Source: JAVBNN01 sp031551525 (GTDB lineage: Bacteria > Bacillota > Negativicutes > Acidaminococcales > JAISLQ01). Taken from it: a stretch of DNA of 64,000 nt. How positions within the stretch are numbered: position 1 is the stretch's first letter; every line of letters starts with the position of its first letter. Below are positions 51,182 through 60,463 of this stretch, piece by piece. Position numbers and translations under genes: made by a program. The stretch covers positions 68,081 to 132,080 of the forward strand of contig JAVBNN010000009.1 in assembly GCA_031551525.1 (NCBI GenBank), in the 5' to 3' direction. Below the pieces are notes generated by a model. That model saw only the letters and a program-made list of their open reading frames with translations. It was not told the DNA's origin and did not search any database.

Positions 51182-53035
51182 ATGTCAAATGGTTTTTTGA
51201 CCATTAGTAAAAATGATATGAAAGAACGTGGCTGGGAGAGACTGGATTTTCTCTTTGTCAGCGGCGACGCATATGTGGATCACCCGTCTTTTTGTGCGCC
51301 ATTGATTTGCCGCGTTTTAGAAGCCAGAGGATACAAAGTCGGACTCATCTGCCAGCCGGATTGGCGCTCTACCCAAGATTTCAAGGCATTGGGAAAACCT
51401 CGTTTAGGCATACTTGTTTCAGCAGGTAATCTTGACTCGATGCTCAGTAAATACACAGCAGCGAAAAAACAACGGAGCCAAGACGCGTATTCGCCTGGCG
51501 GGCAGACAAACAGACGCCCAGACCGGGCGACAATTGTTTATTGCAACAGACTGCGTGAAATATGGAAAGACGTACCTTTGATAGTGGGGGGCATAGAAGC
51601 AAGCCTGCGCCGTTTTACCCATTATGACTACTGGTCCGACTCTTTGCGCCGCTCTATACTGGTCGATACTAAGGCCGACCTTCTTATTTACGGAATGGGT
51701 GAAAAGCAGATAGTGGAAATTGCCGATTGTCTGGCTGGCGGTATGCCGATAGGAGAAATGCGCCATATAAACGGAACCGCCTTTTTGCAGGACGATTTGG
51801 CTGATGTATCAGAAGAATATGTTTTATTGCCCAGTCACGAAGATATTCTCACAAATAAAAAGCTTTTTGCCAAAGCATTTTACTCGCAATATTTGGAGCA
51901 GGATCCGATTCGAGGAAAAACAGTAGTACAAAAAAGCCGGGAAAGCTTCATTGTTCAAAGAAAACCGGCTTTTCCGCTTAACGAAAAAGAAATCGACGGA
52001 GTTTATGACCTTCCTTTCAAACGTACGTGGCATCCCTCGTACGATACAGAAGGAGGCGTGCCGGCCATCGAAGAAGTCCAGTTTAGCATCATAAGCCATC
52101 GCGGTTGTTTTGGAAGCTGCGCATTTTGCGCTATACACACTCATCAGGGACGTATCATACAGGCTCGCAGTCATGCTTCTATTTTGAAGGAAGCGCAGGA
52201 TATAATAAAATCCCCGACTTTTAAAGGGTATATCCACGACGTGGGAGGGCCTACCGCCAATTTTCGCCAGCCGTCCTGTGCCAAACAATTACAAACAGGA
52301 ACCTGCAAGGATCGGCAGTGCCTTTCTCCCACTCCTTGTCCTCAACTGTTGGCAGATCATAGCGACTATCTGGACTTACTTAAAAAAATACGCGTTCTGC
52401 CCGGCGTAAAGAAAGTCTTTATCCGTTCAGGAATACGTTACGACTATGTATTGGCTGATAGAAAAACCCATTTTTTGCGTGAACTTTGCCAACATCACGT
52501 CAGCGGACAGTTAAAAATAGCCCCAGAGCATGTCAGCCCGGGCGTTTTGAAAATAATGGGTAAACCTGGTAAAAATAAATACCTGACCTTTATTAAAGAA
52601 TATGAGAAAATGAATGCCTTACTGGGAAAAAAGCAATATCTTGTTCCGTACTATATTTCCAGCCATCCGGGCTGCGACTTGGCAAACGCGGTGGAACTGG
52701 CGGAATTCATCAGGGATTCAGGCCACTACCCGGAACAGGTGCAGGACTTTATCCCTACGCCCGGTAGTGCCGCTACCGCTATGTATTATAGTGGTATAGA
52801 TCCTTTTACCGGAAAAAACCTTTTTGTTGCGAAAAATGTCTACGATAAAGCCATGCAACGAGCGCTCATGCAATACAAAAATCCTAAAAACCGTGAATTA
52901 ATAACGGCTGCTTTGGAAAAATGCGAACGAAGCGACTTGATTGGACCTGGAGAAAAATGTTTGATTAAACCGCTGACGCAAAAAACACGCGGAAAAGTTT
53001 TTTCAAAAAATAAAAAGCAACATTTACACAAGTAA
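51182..53035 (+). CDS. YgiQ-family radical SAM protein
   Basis: 617-residue member of the YgiQ family (UPF0313). An N-terminal B12-binding-like region (FLFVSGDAYVDHPSF and GGIEASLRRFTHYDYW), the radical SAM cluster motif CFGSCAFC (CxxxCxxC), then a C-terminal DUF3362-like tail (about 520-617). The typical KIAPEHVSPGVLKIMGKPG is present. The substrate of the family is not established. Two further cysteines (CKDRQCLSPTPCPQL) follow the SAM core. It lies between rodZ and rimO, another radical SAM gene. Confidence 0.92.
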   Translation: MSNGFLTISKNDMKERGWERLDFLFVSGDAYVDHPSFCAPLICRVLEARGYKVGLICQPDWRSTQDFKALGKPRLGILVSAGNLDSMLSKYTAAKKQRSQDAYSPGGQTNRRPDRATIVYCNRLREIWKDVPLIVGGIEASLRRFTHYDYWSDSLRRSILVDTKADLLIYGMGEKQIVEIADCLAGGMPIGEMRHINGTAFLQDDLADVSEEYVLLPSHEDILTNKKLFAKAFYSQYLEQDPIRGKTVVQKSRESFIVQRKPAFPLNEKEIDGVYDLPFKRTWHPSYDTEGGVPAIEEVQFSIISHRGCFGSCAFCAIHTHQGRIIQARSHASILKEAQDIIKSPTFKGYIHDVGGPTANFRQPSCAKQLQTGTCKDRQCLSPTPCPQLLADHSDYLDLLKKIRVLPGVKKVFIRSGIRYDYVLADRKTHFLRELCQHHVSGQLKIAPEHVSPGVLKIMGKPGKNKYLTFIKEYEKMNALLGKKQYLVPYYISSHPGCDLANAVELAEFIRDSGHYPEQVQDFIPTPGSAATAMYYSGIDPFTGKNLFVAKNVYDKAMQRALMQYKNPKNRELITAALEKCERSDLIGPGEKCLIKPLTQKTRGKVFSKNKKQHLHK

Positions 53036-53076
53036 AGCCAACGTAATATAATATCATGAGGAGCCAAAAATAAATA

Positions 53077-54435
53077 ATGAGCATAAAAATTGGACTGGTA
53101 AGTCTGGGCTGTCCAAAAAATCTGGTGGATTCAGAAAACATGTTGGGCTTACTGAAAGAAAAAGAGTTTATCCTAACGCCTGAGCCAGCTTTAGCAGATG
53201 TTATCATCGTCAATACATGCGGTTTTATTGAGTCTGCTAAAGAAGAATCAATACAGGCTGTGTTGGAAATGGCTGAATACAAGAAAAGCGGACAATGCAA
53301 AATATTGATTTTAGCCGGTTGTTTAGGTGAACGGTATGCTGAAGAATTGATTGAAGAAATGCCGGAAGTGGATGTTATAGCCGGTTCCCACGCCTGGCAC
53401 GATATAGTGGGAACCATAAGGCGCGCACTGGCTGGAGAACGTTTTGTAGTAAGGCCGGCCGAAGCCGTTTTGAATATAGTTAAAGAGCGTGTCCTTACTA
53501 CGCCAAAACATACCGCCTACCTAAAAATAGCCGAAGGATGCGATAATGCCTGTTCTTACTGTGTAATACCGCAATTGCGCGGTCCATATAAAAGCAAGCT
53601 TTTTTCCGATGTAATCGCCGAAGCGCAAAAAATGGCTGGAGAGGGAGTAAAAGAACTCATCCTGGTAGCGCAGGATGTCACCAGATATGGAGAAGATCTT
53701 ACGGGAAGTTTGCTGTTGCCGGATTTGCTGGAAGCCTTAACCCAAATCCCGGGGGTGGAATGGCTAAGGCTCATGTACGCCTACCCGCAGTATATAACCG
53801 GTCGTTTACTCGATACTATTGCCGCCCAGCCTAAAGCTTGCAAATATCTCGATATCCCGCTACAGCACGCAAGCACTTCGGTGCTTGATCGTATGAACAG
53901 GCCGGATAGTAAAGAAAGCATTACCAATCTTTTAACAGCCATCCGCAAAACAATTCCCGGTATTTGTTTGCGTACCACTTTCATCGTCGGTTTTCCCGGC
54001 GAAACAGAACAAGAATACCAAGAACTGAAAAAATTTTTGCTGGAACAAAAGTTTGACCGTGTGGGCATCTTCTCCTATTCGCAAGAAGAGGGCACTGTGG
54101 CGGCCGAGTTGCCACAGGTAGACGAAGAAACAAAAGAACGGCGCTTTCACGAACTCATGTCTTTGCAGGCGCGTATTTCTGAAGAAAAAAATGTTGACCT
54201 TGAAGGTAGTGAACTGACTGTTATGGTAGAAACCATAGAAGACGCCGAAGCGTCAGTGCCGGCCGCCGGCCGCTCTTACCGTGAAGCCCCTGACATAGAT
54301 GGGGTGGTTTATCTAGAAAAAACAGTTGGTTTGGAGTTAAAACCCGGTGATATAGTAACGGTCCGTGTACTGCAAGGATTTAGCTATGATCTGGCAGCGG
54401 AAGTAATTCATCCAAAGGCAGGGGATACCCGATGA
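53077..54435 (+). CDS. rimO: Ribosomal protein S12 methylthiotransferase
   Basis: RimO (452 residues) methylthiolates the aspartate of ribosomal protein S12. N-terminal cluster domain with three cysteines (VSLGCPKNLVDSE, NTCGF, LAGCLGERY), radical SAM core with CDNACSYC, and a C-terminal TRAM domain (about 370-445). The CPKNLVDSE start separates it from MiaB. GAGGAG RBS. It overlaps cinA by four bases (ATGA). Confidence 0.94.
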   Translation: MSIKIGLVSLGCPKNLVDSENMLGLLKEKEFILTPEPALADVIIVNTCGFIESAKEESIQAVLEMAEYKKSGQCKILILAGCLGERYAEELIEEMPEVDVIAGSHAWHDIVGTIRRALAGERFVVRPAEAVLNIVKERVLTTPKHTAYLKIAEGCDNACSYCVIPQLRGPYKSKLFSDVIAEAQKMAGEGVKELILVAQDVTRYGEDLTGSLLLPDLLEALTQIPGVEWLRLMYAYPQYITGRLLDTIAAQPKACKYLDIPLQHASTSVLDRMNRPDSKESITNLLTAIRKTIPGICLRTTFIVGFPGETEQEYQELKKFLLEQKFDRVGIFSYSQEEGTVAAELPQVDEETKERRFHELMSLQARISEEKNVDLEGSELTVMVETIEDAEASVPAAGRSYREAPDIDGVVYLEKTVGLELKPGDIVTVRVLQGFSYDLAAEVIHPKAGDTR

Positions 54436-55667
54436 AAGTAGAAATCGTCAGCACCGGAACCGAATTGTTACTGGGTGAGATAGTAAACACGAATTTTCAG
54501 TATTTGGCGGGAAGGTTAAACGCTTTAGGTTTTGATGTTTTATACGAAACTACTGTGGGCGATAACTATGGGCGCATGAAAGACGTCCTGGCGCATGCCT
54601 TGGAGCGAGCAGATATCGTCATCACAAGCGGAGGGCTCGGGCCGACCCAAGGCGATATAACAAAAGAAGTAACAGCCGACCTCTTACAAAAACCACTATT
54701 TATGGATAAAGAGATACTGTCTGACCTGGAAAAGTTTTTCGCTTTTCGCGGAATCTGTATGCCGCAAAATAATGCCAAACAGGCTATGGTACCGCAAGAT
54801 GGCATTGTTTTACCAAATAAATGCGGCACGGCTCCCGGCATACTTATCGAACACGATAATAAAATCATAGCCAACCTGCCCGGCCCTCCTCGCGAATTAA
54901 AAGACATGTTTGAAAAACAGTTGGCGCCCTGGCTTATCAATAAATATGGACAGCAAGGAGTCATCTATTCATATACCCTTAAATCGGCGGGTTTGGGAGA
55001 GTCTACCGTAGCGGAAAAACTGGCCGATTTGATAAGCGAGCAGAGCAACCCGACCATCGCTTTATATGCCCGCCAAGGAGATATCCGAATTCGTATCACC
55101 GCTAAAGCAGACGATGAAGAAACCGCTAAAAGACTTACTAGCGACTTGGCTGATAAAGTGCGCGGGCGGCTTGATTCTATCTATGGCGAGGGTGATGACA
55201 CCCTCGCGTCTGTTCTGGGCGATACTTTGCGCGAACGCCAACTTACTATTTCTATCGCTGAATCCTGTACCGGCGGTCTCGTAAGCAACATGCTGACGGA
55301 TATTGCTGGAAGCTCAGGTTATTTCAATGGCGCGGCCGTAACTTACAGTAACCAGGCTAAGCAAGACATCCTGGGAGTAAATATGGCTGACCTCTCAACT
55401 TATGGCGCAGTCAGCGCAGAAATCGCTGCTCAAATGGCCGAAGGCGCGGCCCGGCATTTTAACAGCAACCTTGGTATAGGCATCACCGGCATCGCCGGTC
55501 CGGGCGGCGGTAGTGAGGAAAAGCCGGTAGGTACAGTATATATTGCCATTTGTTTTTCCGGGCATACTACAACAAAAAGACATACTTTTTCCGGTCAGCG
55601 CGCCGATATAAAACTGCGTACAGCTAGCATGGCTATGCTGGATGCTATAAAAACCATAAAAGGCTAA
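54432..55667 (+). CDS. cinA: CinA-like competence/damage-inducible protein
   Basis: 411 residues with an N-terminal MoaB/MogA-like domain (EIVSTGTELLLGEIVNTN, TSGGLGPTQGDITKE) and a C-terminal nicotinamide-mononucleotide amidohydrolase (PncC-type) domain from about 255 (TISIAESCTGGLVSNMLTD; GITGIAGPGGGSEEKPVGTVY). Proteins of this type deamidate NMN and recycle NAD by-products. It overlaps rimO. In most Firmicutes recA follows; here a DEAD-box helicase does. Confidence 0.92.
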   Translation: MKVEIVSTGTELLLGEIVNTNFQYLAGRLNALGFDVLYETTVGDNYGRMKDVLAHALERADIVITSGGLGPTQGDITKEVTADLLQKPLFMDKEILSDLEKFFAFRGICMPQNNAKQAMVPQDGIVLPNKCGTAPGILIEHDNKIIANLPGPPRELKDMFEKQLAPWLINKYGQQGVIYSYTLKSAGLGESTVAEKLADLISEQSNPTIALYARQGDIRIRITAKADDEETAKRLTSDLADKVRGRLDSIYGEGDDTLASVLGDTLRERQLTISIAESCTGGLVSNMLTDIAGSSGYFNGAAVTYSNQAKQDILGVNMADLSTYGAVSAEIAAQMAEGAARHFNSNLGIGITGIAGPGGGSEEKPVGTVYIAICFSGHTTTKRHTFSGQRADIKLRTASMAMLDAIKTIKG

Positions 55668-55686
55668 TTTAGGAGGAAATATTTGC

Positions 55687-57273
55687 ATGACAATAAATCA
55701 AACCAGTACTTTTGGAGACATAGTTTTAGATAAAAAAATAGTGGGTGCGCTTACCGATATGGGCTTTGAAGAACCATCGCCCATACAGACACAAACTATA
55801 CCTTTGGTATTGTCCGGGAAAGACGTTATTGGGCAAGCTCAAACAGGAACGGGCAAGACCGCGGCTTTTGGCATTCCCATTACACAAAATATAGCAGCCG
55901 ATTCTCGTAAAATACAGGCGCTTATCATGACGCCGACCCGTGAACTGGCAATACAGGTGTCGGAAGAACTAAGCAAGATCGGTCGTTTGCGCCGCATAAA
56001 AGCCCTGCCGGTGTACGGCGGACAACCGATCGACCGCCAGATCCGTGCGCTCCATATGGGCGTGCAGGTGGTTATCGGTACGCCGGGGCGGTTGCTCGAT
56101 CATATACGCCGCAATACCATCAAGCTTGATAACATAAAATTTTTAGTTCTCGATGAAGCCGATGAAATGCTCGATATGGGTTTTATCGACGATATCGAAA
56201 CCATTATCAAAAATATACCCGAAGAAAGACAAACTCTGCTTTTTTCTGCGACCATGCCCAGGCCCATCTTGCGTCTGGCAGAGCGTTACATGAAATCGCC
56301 TGCTGTGGTCAGTGTAAGCAAAGAAGAACTGACCGTTCCTTTGATCGATCAATATTACTACGAAACAAATAACAAAGTAGATGGACTTTGTATGGTGCTG
56401 GATGTTGAAGATGTAGATAAAAGTATCATTTTTTGCCGTACCAAAAAAGGCGTAGATGAACTGGTCAGCGCACTTGGCAACCGGGGGTATTTCGCAGAAG
56501 GCCTGCATGGCGACCTTAGCCAAAGCCAGCGCGACCGGGTAATGAAAAAATTCCGCGAAGGCAAGGTAGATATTCTTGTCGCCACTGACGTGGCGGCGCG
56601 CGGTCTTGATATAGACAACGTAACCCACTCGATAAATTTCGATATACCGCAAGACCCGGAAAGTTATGTGCACCGTATCGGGCGTACCGGCCGTGCCGGC
56701 AATAAAGGCACGGCGCTGACCTTTATTACTCCGCGTGAATTTCGCCAGCTAAAACTTATCGAAAAAATAACCAAGACACGCATAGTGAGAAAAAGCCTGC
56801 CTACAGCCGTAAATGTGCTCGAGAGGCAGCGAGATGTGATCATTTCACGTATGTTCACTATCCTTGAACAAGATAAATTTCATAGCTATAAACCCATTGT
56901 AGAAGAACTGCTTGAAGAATACAGCGCTGAAGATATAGCCGCCGCCGCGCTAAAGTTCATGCAGGAAGGCTCTAAAGCCATGGAGGCAGAAGAAAAAGGC
57001 ACCATTTTTGCCAATACCGGCGGCAAAGTTGGTATGGTACGTTTGTTTATGAATGTAGGACGCAGTCAAAAAATAGCCCCGGAAGATATTGTACGCAAAA
57101 TTGCCAGTGAAGCCGATATTCCGGGCAATACAATAGGGCTTATCAACATATACGATAAATTTACTTTTGTTGAAATACCTGAAAATGTGGCGGAAAAAGT
57201 TGTTAGTGTGATGCACAAGAGCACCATCAAAGGCTTCAAAGTAAATGTCGAACCCGCCCGAGGACGGGACTGA
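55687..57273 (+). CDS. DEAD-box ATP-dependent RNA helicase with DbpA-type RNA-binding domain
   Basis: 528-residue RNA helicase of the DeaD/CshA group. Q motif FEEPSPIQTQTIP, Walker A AQTGTGKTAAF, PTRELAIQ, VLDEADEML (DEAD), SATMP, and HRIGRTGRAG near 335. After a linker, the C-terminal domain (about 445-525; GMVRLFMNVGRSQKIAPEDIV) is the DbpA-type RRM-like domain. It likely works in ribosome assembly, cold adaptation or RNA decay. AGGAGG precedes the ATG. It is followed by a terminator. Confidence 0.94.
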   Translation: MTINQTSTFGDIVLDKKIVGALTDMGFEEPSPIQTQTIPLVLSGKDVIGQAQTGTGKTAAFGIPITQNIAADSRKIQALIMTPTRELAIQVSEELSKIGRLRRIKALPVYGGQPIDRQIRALHMGVQVVIGTPGRLLDHIRRNTIKLDNIKFLVLDEADEMLDMGFIDDIETIIKNIPEERQTLLFSATMPRPILRLAERYMKSPAVVSVSKEELTVPLIDQYYYETNNKVDGLCMVLDVEDVDKSIIFCRTKKGVDELVSALGNRGYFAEGLHGDLSQSQRDRVMKKFREGKVDILVATDVAARGLDIDNVTHSINFDIPQDPESYVHRIGRTGRAGNKGTALTFITPREFRQLKLIEKITKTRIVRKSLPTAVNVLERQRDVIISRMFTILEQDKFHSYKPIVEELLEEYSAEDIAAAALKFMQEGSKAMEAEEKGTIFANTGGKVGMVRLFMNVGRSQKIAPEDIVRKIASEADIPGNTIGLINIYDKFTFVEIPENVAEKVVSVMHKSTIKGFKVNVEPARGRD

Positions 57274-57277
57274 ATAA

Positions 57278-57311
57278 TAAAAACCGGTTCTTAGTGAACC
57301 GGTTTTATTTC
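57278..57311 (+). terminator. Intrinsic terminator after the helicase gene
   Basis: ATAAAACCGGTTC (57278-57290) with GAACCGGTTTTAT (57296-57308), loop TTAGT, followed by TTT. Confidence 0.9.
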
Positions 57312-57346
57312 CAACGGTCTGTTTTTAAAACACTGGGGGGATCAAT

Positions 57347-59161
57347 ATGCCGGAGATTACCGGAGATATAAAAGGATTAAAAAAAGCTACAACTGCAGAG
57401 CTCAAAGCGCTCTATGAATATAAGAACAGTGAAGGCTTGCTGCTTGGCATGGAACTGGTAAACGCGCTGGCCGCACTAACAGAAAAATGCGGCCGTGAGA
57501 TCGCGGTTTATCTGAACAGGCGGGGGCAGGTGGAAAATGTATCTATCGGCGATAGCAGTACTGTGGGACTACCGGAATTTTCGGGCAGAAAAGCCTTAAA
57601 CCGTCTCAGCGGCATGACCTGTGTGCATACCCATCCAGGCGGTGACAGCGGTTTGAGTGGGGTGGATTTTGCCTCGCTGCAAAAAATGCGCTACGATATG
57701 ATGATTGCGATTGGGGTAAAAAACGGCGAGGCCACTGAATTAAGTATAGGGATTATTTCCGGTTTTGAATCTGGTGATGGCTACACAGTGGAACAACTAG
57801 GCCCTTATGATCCGGGTGAATTTTATAAATTAGACTGCCTGAAGATAATCTCCTATATTGAGAACCTGCTCGCTGACAGCAAAGAAGCAAAATATCAGGG
57901 CAATAAAGAAGAAACAGCCTGTCTGGCCGGTATTGACTATGGAAATGAAAAACTTCCGGTAGAAGAATCTTTGTCAGAATTGGCCCAGCTTTTAGAGACT
58001 GCCGGCGCAGTACCTAAAGATGCCATGTATCAAAAGCGTAGCGCTCCTGACAGCAGTCTTTACTTAGGCCGCGGCAAAATAGCGGAACTGTCTTTGCTTT
58101 GCCAGCAATGCCATGCCAATATGGCTGTATTTGACGACGAACTGACTCCGGCGCAACAGCGCAACCTTGAGCGCGAACTCGGGATAAAAATAATAGACCG
58201 AACAGCACTTATTCTGGATATTTTTGCGCAAAGGGCAAGAACCCACGAAGGCAAACTACAGGTAGAACTTGCGCAAATGCATTATAACCTACCGCGTCTT
58301 ATGGGGCAGGGCATGGTTTTGTCACGGCTCGGCGGCGGTATAGGTACACGTGGCCCTGGTGAAACCAAATTGGAAACAGACCGGCGCCACATCAGAAACC
58401 GCATAGCGGAAATAAAACGTCAACTGGAAAAAGTTAAAAATATCAGGCAACTACATAGAGAAGGGCGTAACGCAAATAATACTCCCTCGGTTTCCCTCAT
58501 AGGCTACACCAATGCGGGAAAGTCGACCTTGCTCAACGCGCTTACTAAAGCCGATGTATATGTGGAAGATCAGGTATTTGCTACCCTTGATCCTACCACC
58601 AGAAAGCTTTCGCTACCATCAAGCAAAGAAGTGCTTATGACCGATACGGTAGGTTTTATCCGAAAACTGCCCCACCAACTCGTGGCTTCCTTCAGGGCAA
58701 CCCTTGAGGAGGTTGTGCAGGCTGACCTTCTTATACATGTCATAGACGCCAGCCACCCTTTTTATGAGCAGCAAAGTGACGCTGTATACAAAGTATTGCA
58801 AGAACTGGGTATACATGATAAAAAAATATTGACTGTATTCAACAAAATAGACAAAGTTTCAGATGAAAATTCGTCTGAACGCATGTTACGACTCGAGAAC
58901 AGCGTGGCCATCTCGGCCAGAGAGTCCATCGGGCTGGATAAACTATTACTGCTTCTGGATGAAAATTTATCCAATTTTACTATTGAAGAAACATTCATGA
59001 TCCCTTATGAACAAAGCGCCATAGTGGCAAAATTGCATGAAATAACCCATGTAAAAAGCATTGAATACCAGGAAACAGGTGTGCTCGTAGAGGTTTCCGG
59101 TGCGCCGGATCTGCTTGGCAAATTTGCCGGCTTTCGAAAGGACACTTCAAATGAGAATTGA
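57347..59161 (+). CDS. hflX: GTPase HflX with an N-terminal JAMM/RadC-like domain
   Basis: 604 residues; E. coli HflX has about 425. The C-terminal two thirds are normal HflX: N-domain GRGKIAELSLLCQQC, coiled segment, GTPase from about 380 (GYTNAGKSTLLN, DTVGFIRKLPHQL, FNKID). It splits stalled ribosomes. The extra 1-190 contains HTHPGGDSGLSGVD (His94, His96, Ser104, Asp107), an exact JAMM pattern HxHx7SxxD, with Glu51 in CGREIAVYLNRRGQV at the place of the JAMM glutamate. Such long HflX proteins are common in Clostridia-like lineages as far as I recall. Peptidase activity is only inference. RBS GGGGGG. Confidence 0.92.
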   Translation: MPEITGDIKGLKKATTAELKALYEYKNSEGLLLGMELVNALAALTEKCGREIAVYLNRRGQVENVSIGDSSTVGLPEFSGRKALNRLSGMTCVHTHPGGDSGLSGVDFASLQKMRYDMMIAIGVKNGEATELSIGIISGFESGDGYTVEQLGPYDPGEFYKLDCLKIISYIENLLADSKEAKYQGNKEETACLAGIDYGNEKLPVEESLSELAQLLETAGAVPKDAMYQKRSAPDSSLYLGRGKIAELSLLCQQCHANMAVFDDELTPAQQRNLERELGIKIIDRTALILDIFAQRARTHEGKLQVELAQMHYNLPRLMGQGMVLSRLGGGIGTRGPGETKLETDRRHIRNRIAEIKRQLEKVKNIRQLHREGRNANNTPSVSLIGYTNAGKSTLLNALTKADVYVEDQVFATLDPTTRKLSLPSSKEVLMTDTVGFIRKLPHQLVASFRATLEEVVQADLLIHVIDASHPFYEQQSDAVYKVLQELGIHDKKILTVFNKIDKVSDENSSERMLRLENSVAISARESIGLDKLLLLLDENLSNFTIEETFMIPYEQSAIVAKLHEITHVKSIEYQETGVLVEVSGAPDLLGKFAGFRKDTSNEN

Positions 59162-60377
59162 TAAACTAAGTAAAGAAATTTTGGAGAAAATTTCTGAAAA
59201 ATTTGAATTGCATCAGGAAGTAAGTTTTTATAACACTAAAAAAGTAGTGGATGCTTTCCGCGCACACAGAGTCTCTGAATATTATTTTAGCGGTAGCAGC
59301 GGTTATGGTTATGCCGACCAAGGACGGGACAGCCTGGGAGATATATATGCCGAGATTTTTGGCGTTGAAAAGGCTTTGGTCCGGTCACAGTTTGTTTCCG
59401 GAACACATGCGCTTTCCACTGCATTGTTTGGTGTTTTGCGCCCGGGTGATGAGCTTTTGGCTGTAACTGGCGCTCCTTACGATACCTTGCAGACCGTCAT
59501 AGGGGCAACCAGAAAACAAGCCGGTTCGCTAACTGAGCACGGCATTCTATACAAGGAAGTGGCATTAAAGGATGGTGTACCTGACCTCGCGGCAATCAAA
59601 CAGGCTATGAACAGCAAGACTAAAATAGTCCATATCCAACGTTCGCGCGGTTATGCCGATCGAAAAACTCTTTCGGTCGAAGAAATAGGAGCTATTTGCG
59701 CAATAGTAAAAAGGTATAGAAAAAATTGTATATGTTTTGTGGATAATTGTTATGGTGAATTCACAGAGAAAACAGAACCCACGCAAGTGGGAGCTGATCT
59801 AATCGCGGGTTCCTTGATAAAGAACCCAGGTGGGGGACTGGCGCCCTCCGGTGCCTATATAGCCGGTCGTAGCGAGTTGGTAGATATGGCGGCACGGCAT
59901 TTAACAGCTCCTGGGTTGGGCGATCAGATGGGGGCAACACTCGGAATAATACACCGATTGATGTATCAGGGGCTTTTTCTGGCACCACACGTCACCTTGC
60001 AGGCGATAAAAAGCGCTATTTATGCCGCTGGTTTATTTGAAAAGTTAGGCTATAAGGTATCTCCTTGTGTAAATGATTTTCGCAGTGACATAATACAGTG
60101 TATCGCTCTTGATACACCTGAAACGCTACAGGCTTTTTGCCAGGCTATCCAAAGAAATTCTCCTGTAGATGGGCATGTTATGCCGATCCCCGGGCAAATG
60201 CCTGGCTACAATGATCCTGTCATTATGGCGGCTGGAACCTTTGTACAGGGTGCTTCAATCGAGTTGAGTGCAGATGGGCCAATGCGTGAACCATATAATG
60301 TATATCTGCAAGGCGGATTGACCTTTGAGCATAGTGTGCTGGCATTGTCGTCTGCTGCACGTGATATCATTGGTTAA
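59151..60377 (+). CDS. YnbB-type methionine gamma-lyase family PLP protein (aluminium resistance family)
   Basis: 408-residue fold-type I PLP enzyme of the COG4100 family (Bacillus ynbB). Motifs: SGYGYADQGRDSLGDIYAEIFG, VRSQFVSGTHAL, IQRSRGYADRKTL, FVDNCYGEFTE and the PLP lysine in GSLIKNPGGGLAPSG. Annotated as cystathionine gamma-lyase or aluminium-resistance related, though substrate is unproven. The start ATG 59151 overlaps the hflX end by 11 bases, with GAAAGGA upstream; the open frame from 59100 lies in hflX. hflX-ynbB adjacency is conserved in Bacillus. Confidence 0.9.
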   Translation: MRIDKLSKEILEKISEKFELHQEVSFYNTKKVVDAFRAHRVSEYYFSGSSGYGYADQGRDSLGDIYAEIFGVEKALVRSQFVSGTHALSTALFGVLRPGDELLAVTGAPYDTLQTVIGATRKQAGSLTEHGILYKEVALKDGVPDLAAIKQAMNSKTKIVHIQRSRGYADRKTLSVEEIGAICAIVKRYRKNCICFVDNCYGEFTEKTEPTQVGADLIAGSLIKNPGGGLAPSGAYIAGRSELVDMAARHLTAPGLGDQMGATLGIIHRLMYQGLFLAPHVTLQAIKSAIYAAGLFEKLGYKVSPCVNDFRSDIIQCIALDTPETLQAFCQAIQRNSPVDGHVMPIPGQMPGYNDPVIMAAGTFVQGASIELSADGPMREPYNVYLQGGLTFEHSVLALSSAARDIIG

Positions 60378-60463
60378 AATTAAAGGATATTGTAAATAAA
60401 TGTAGAATAATTAAAATGTATTCCTATAAATAAAAACACTTCCCGTTCAGGCAGGAAAACAGC

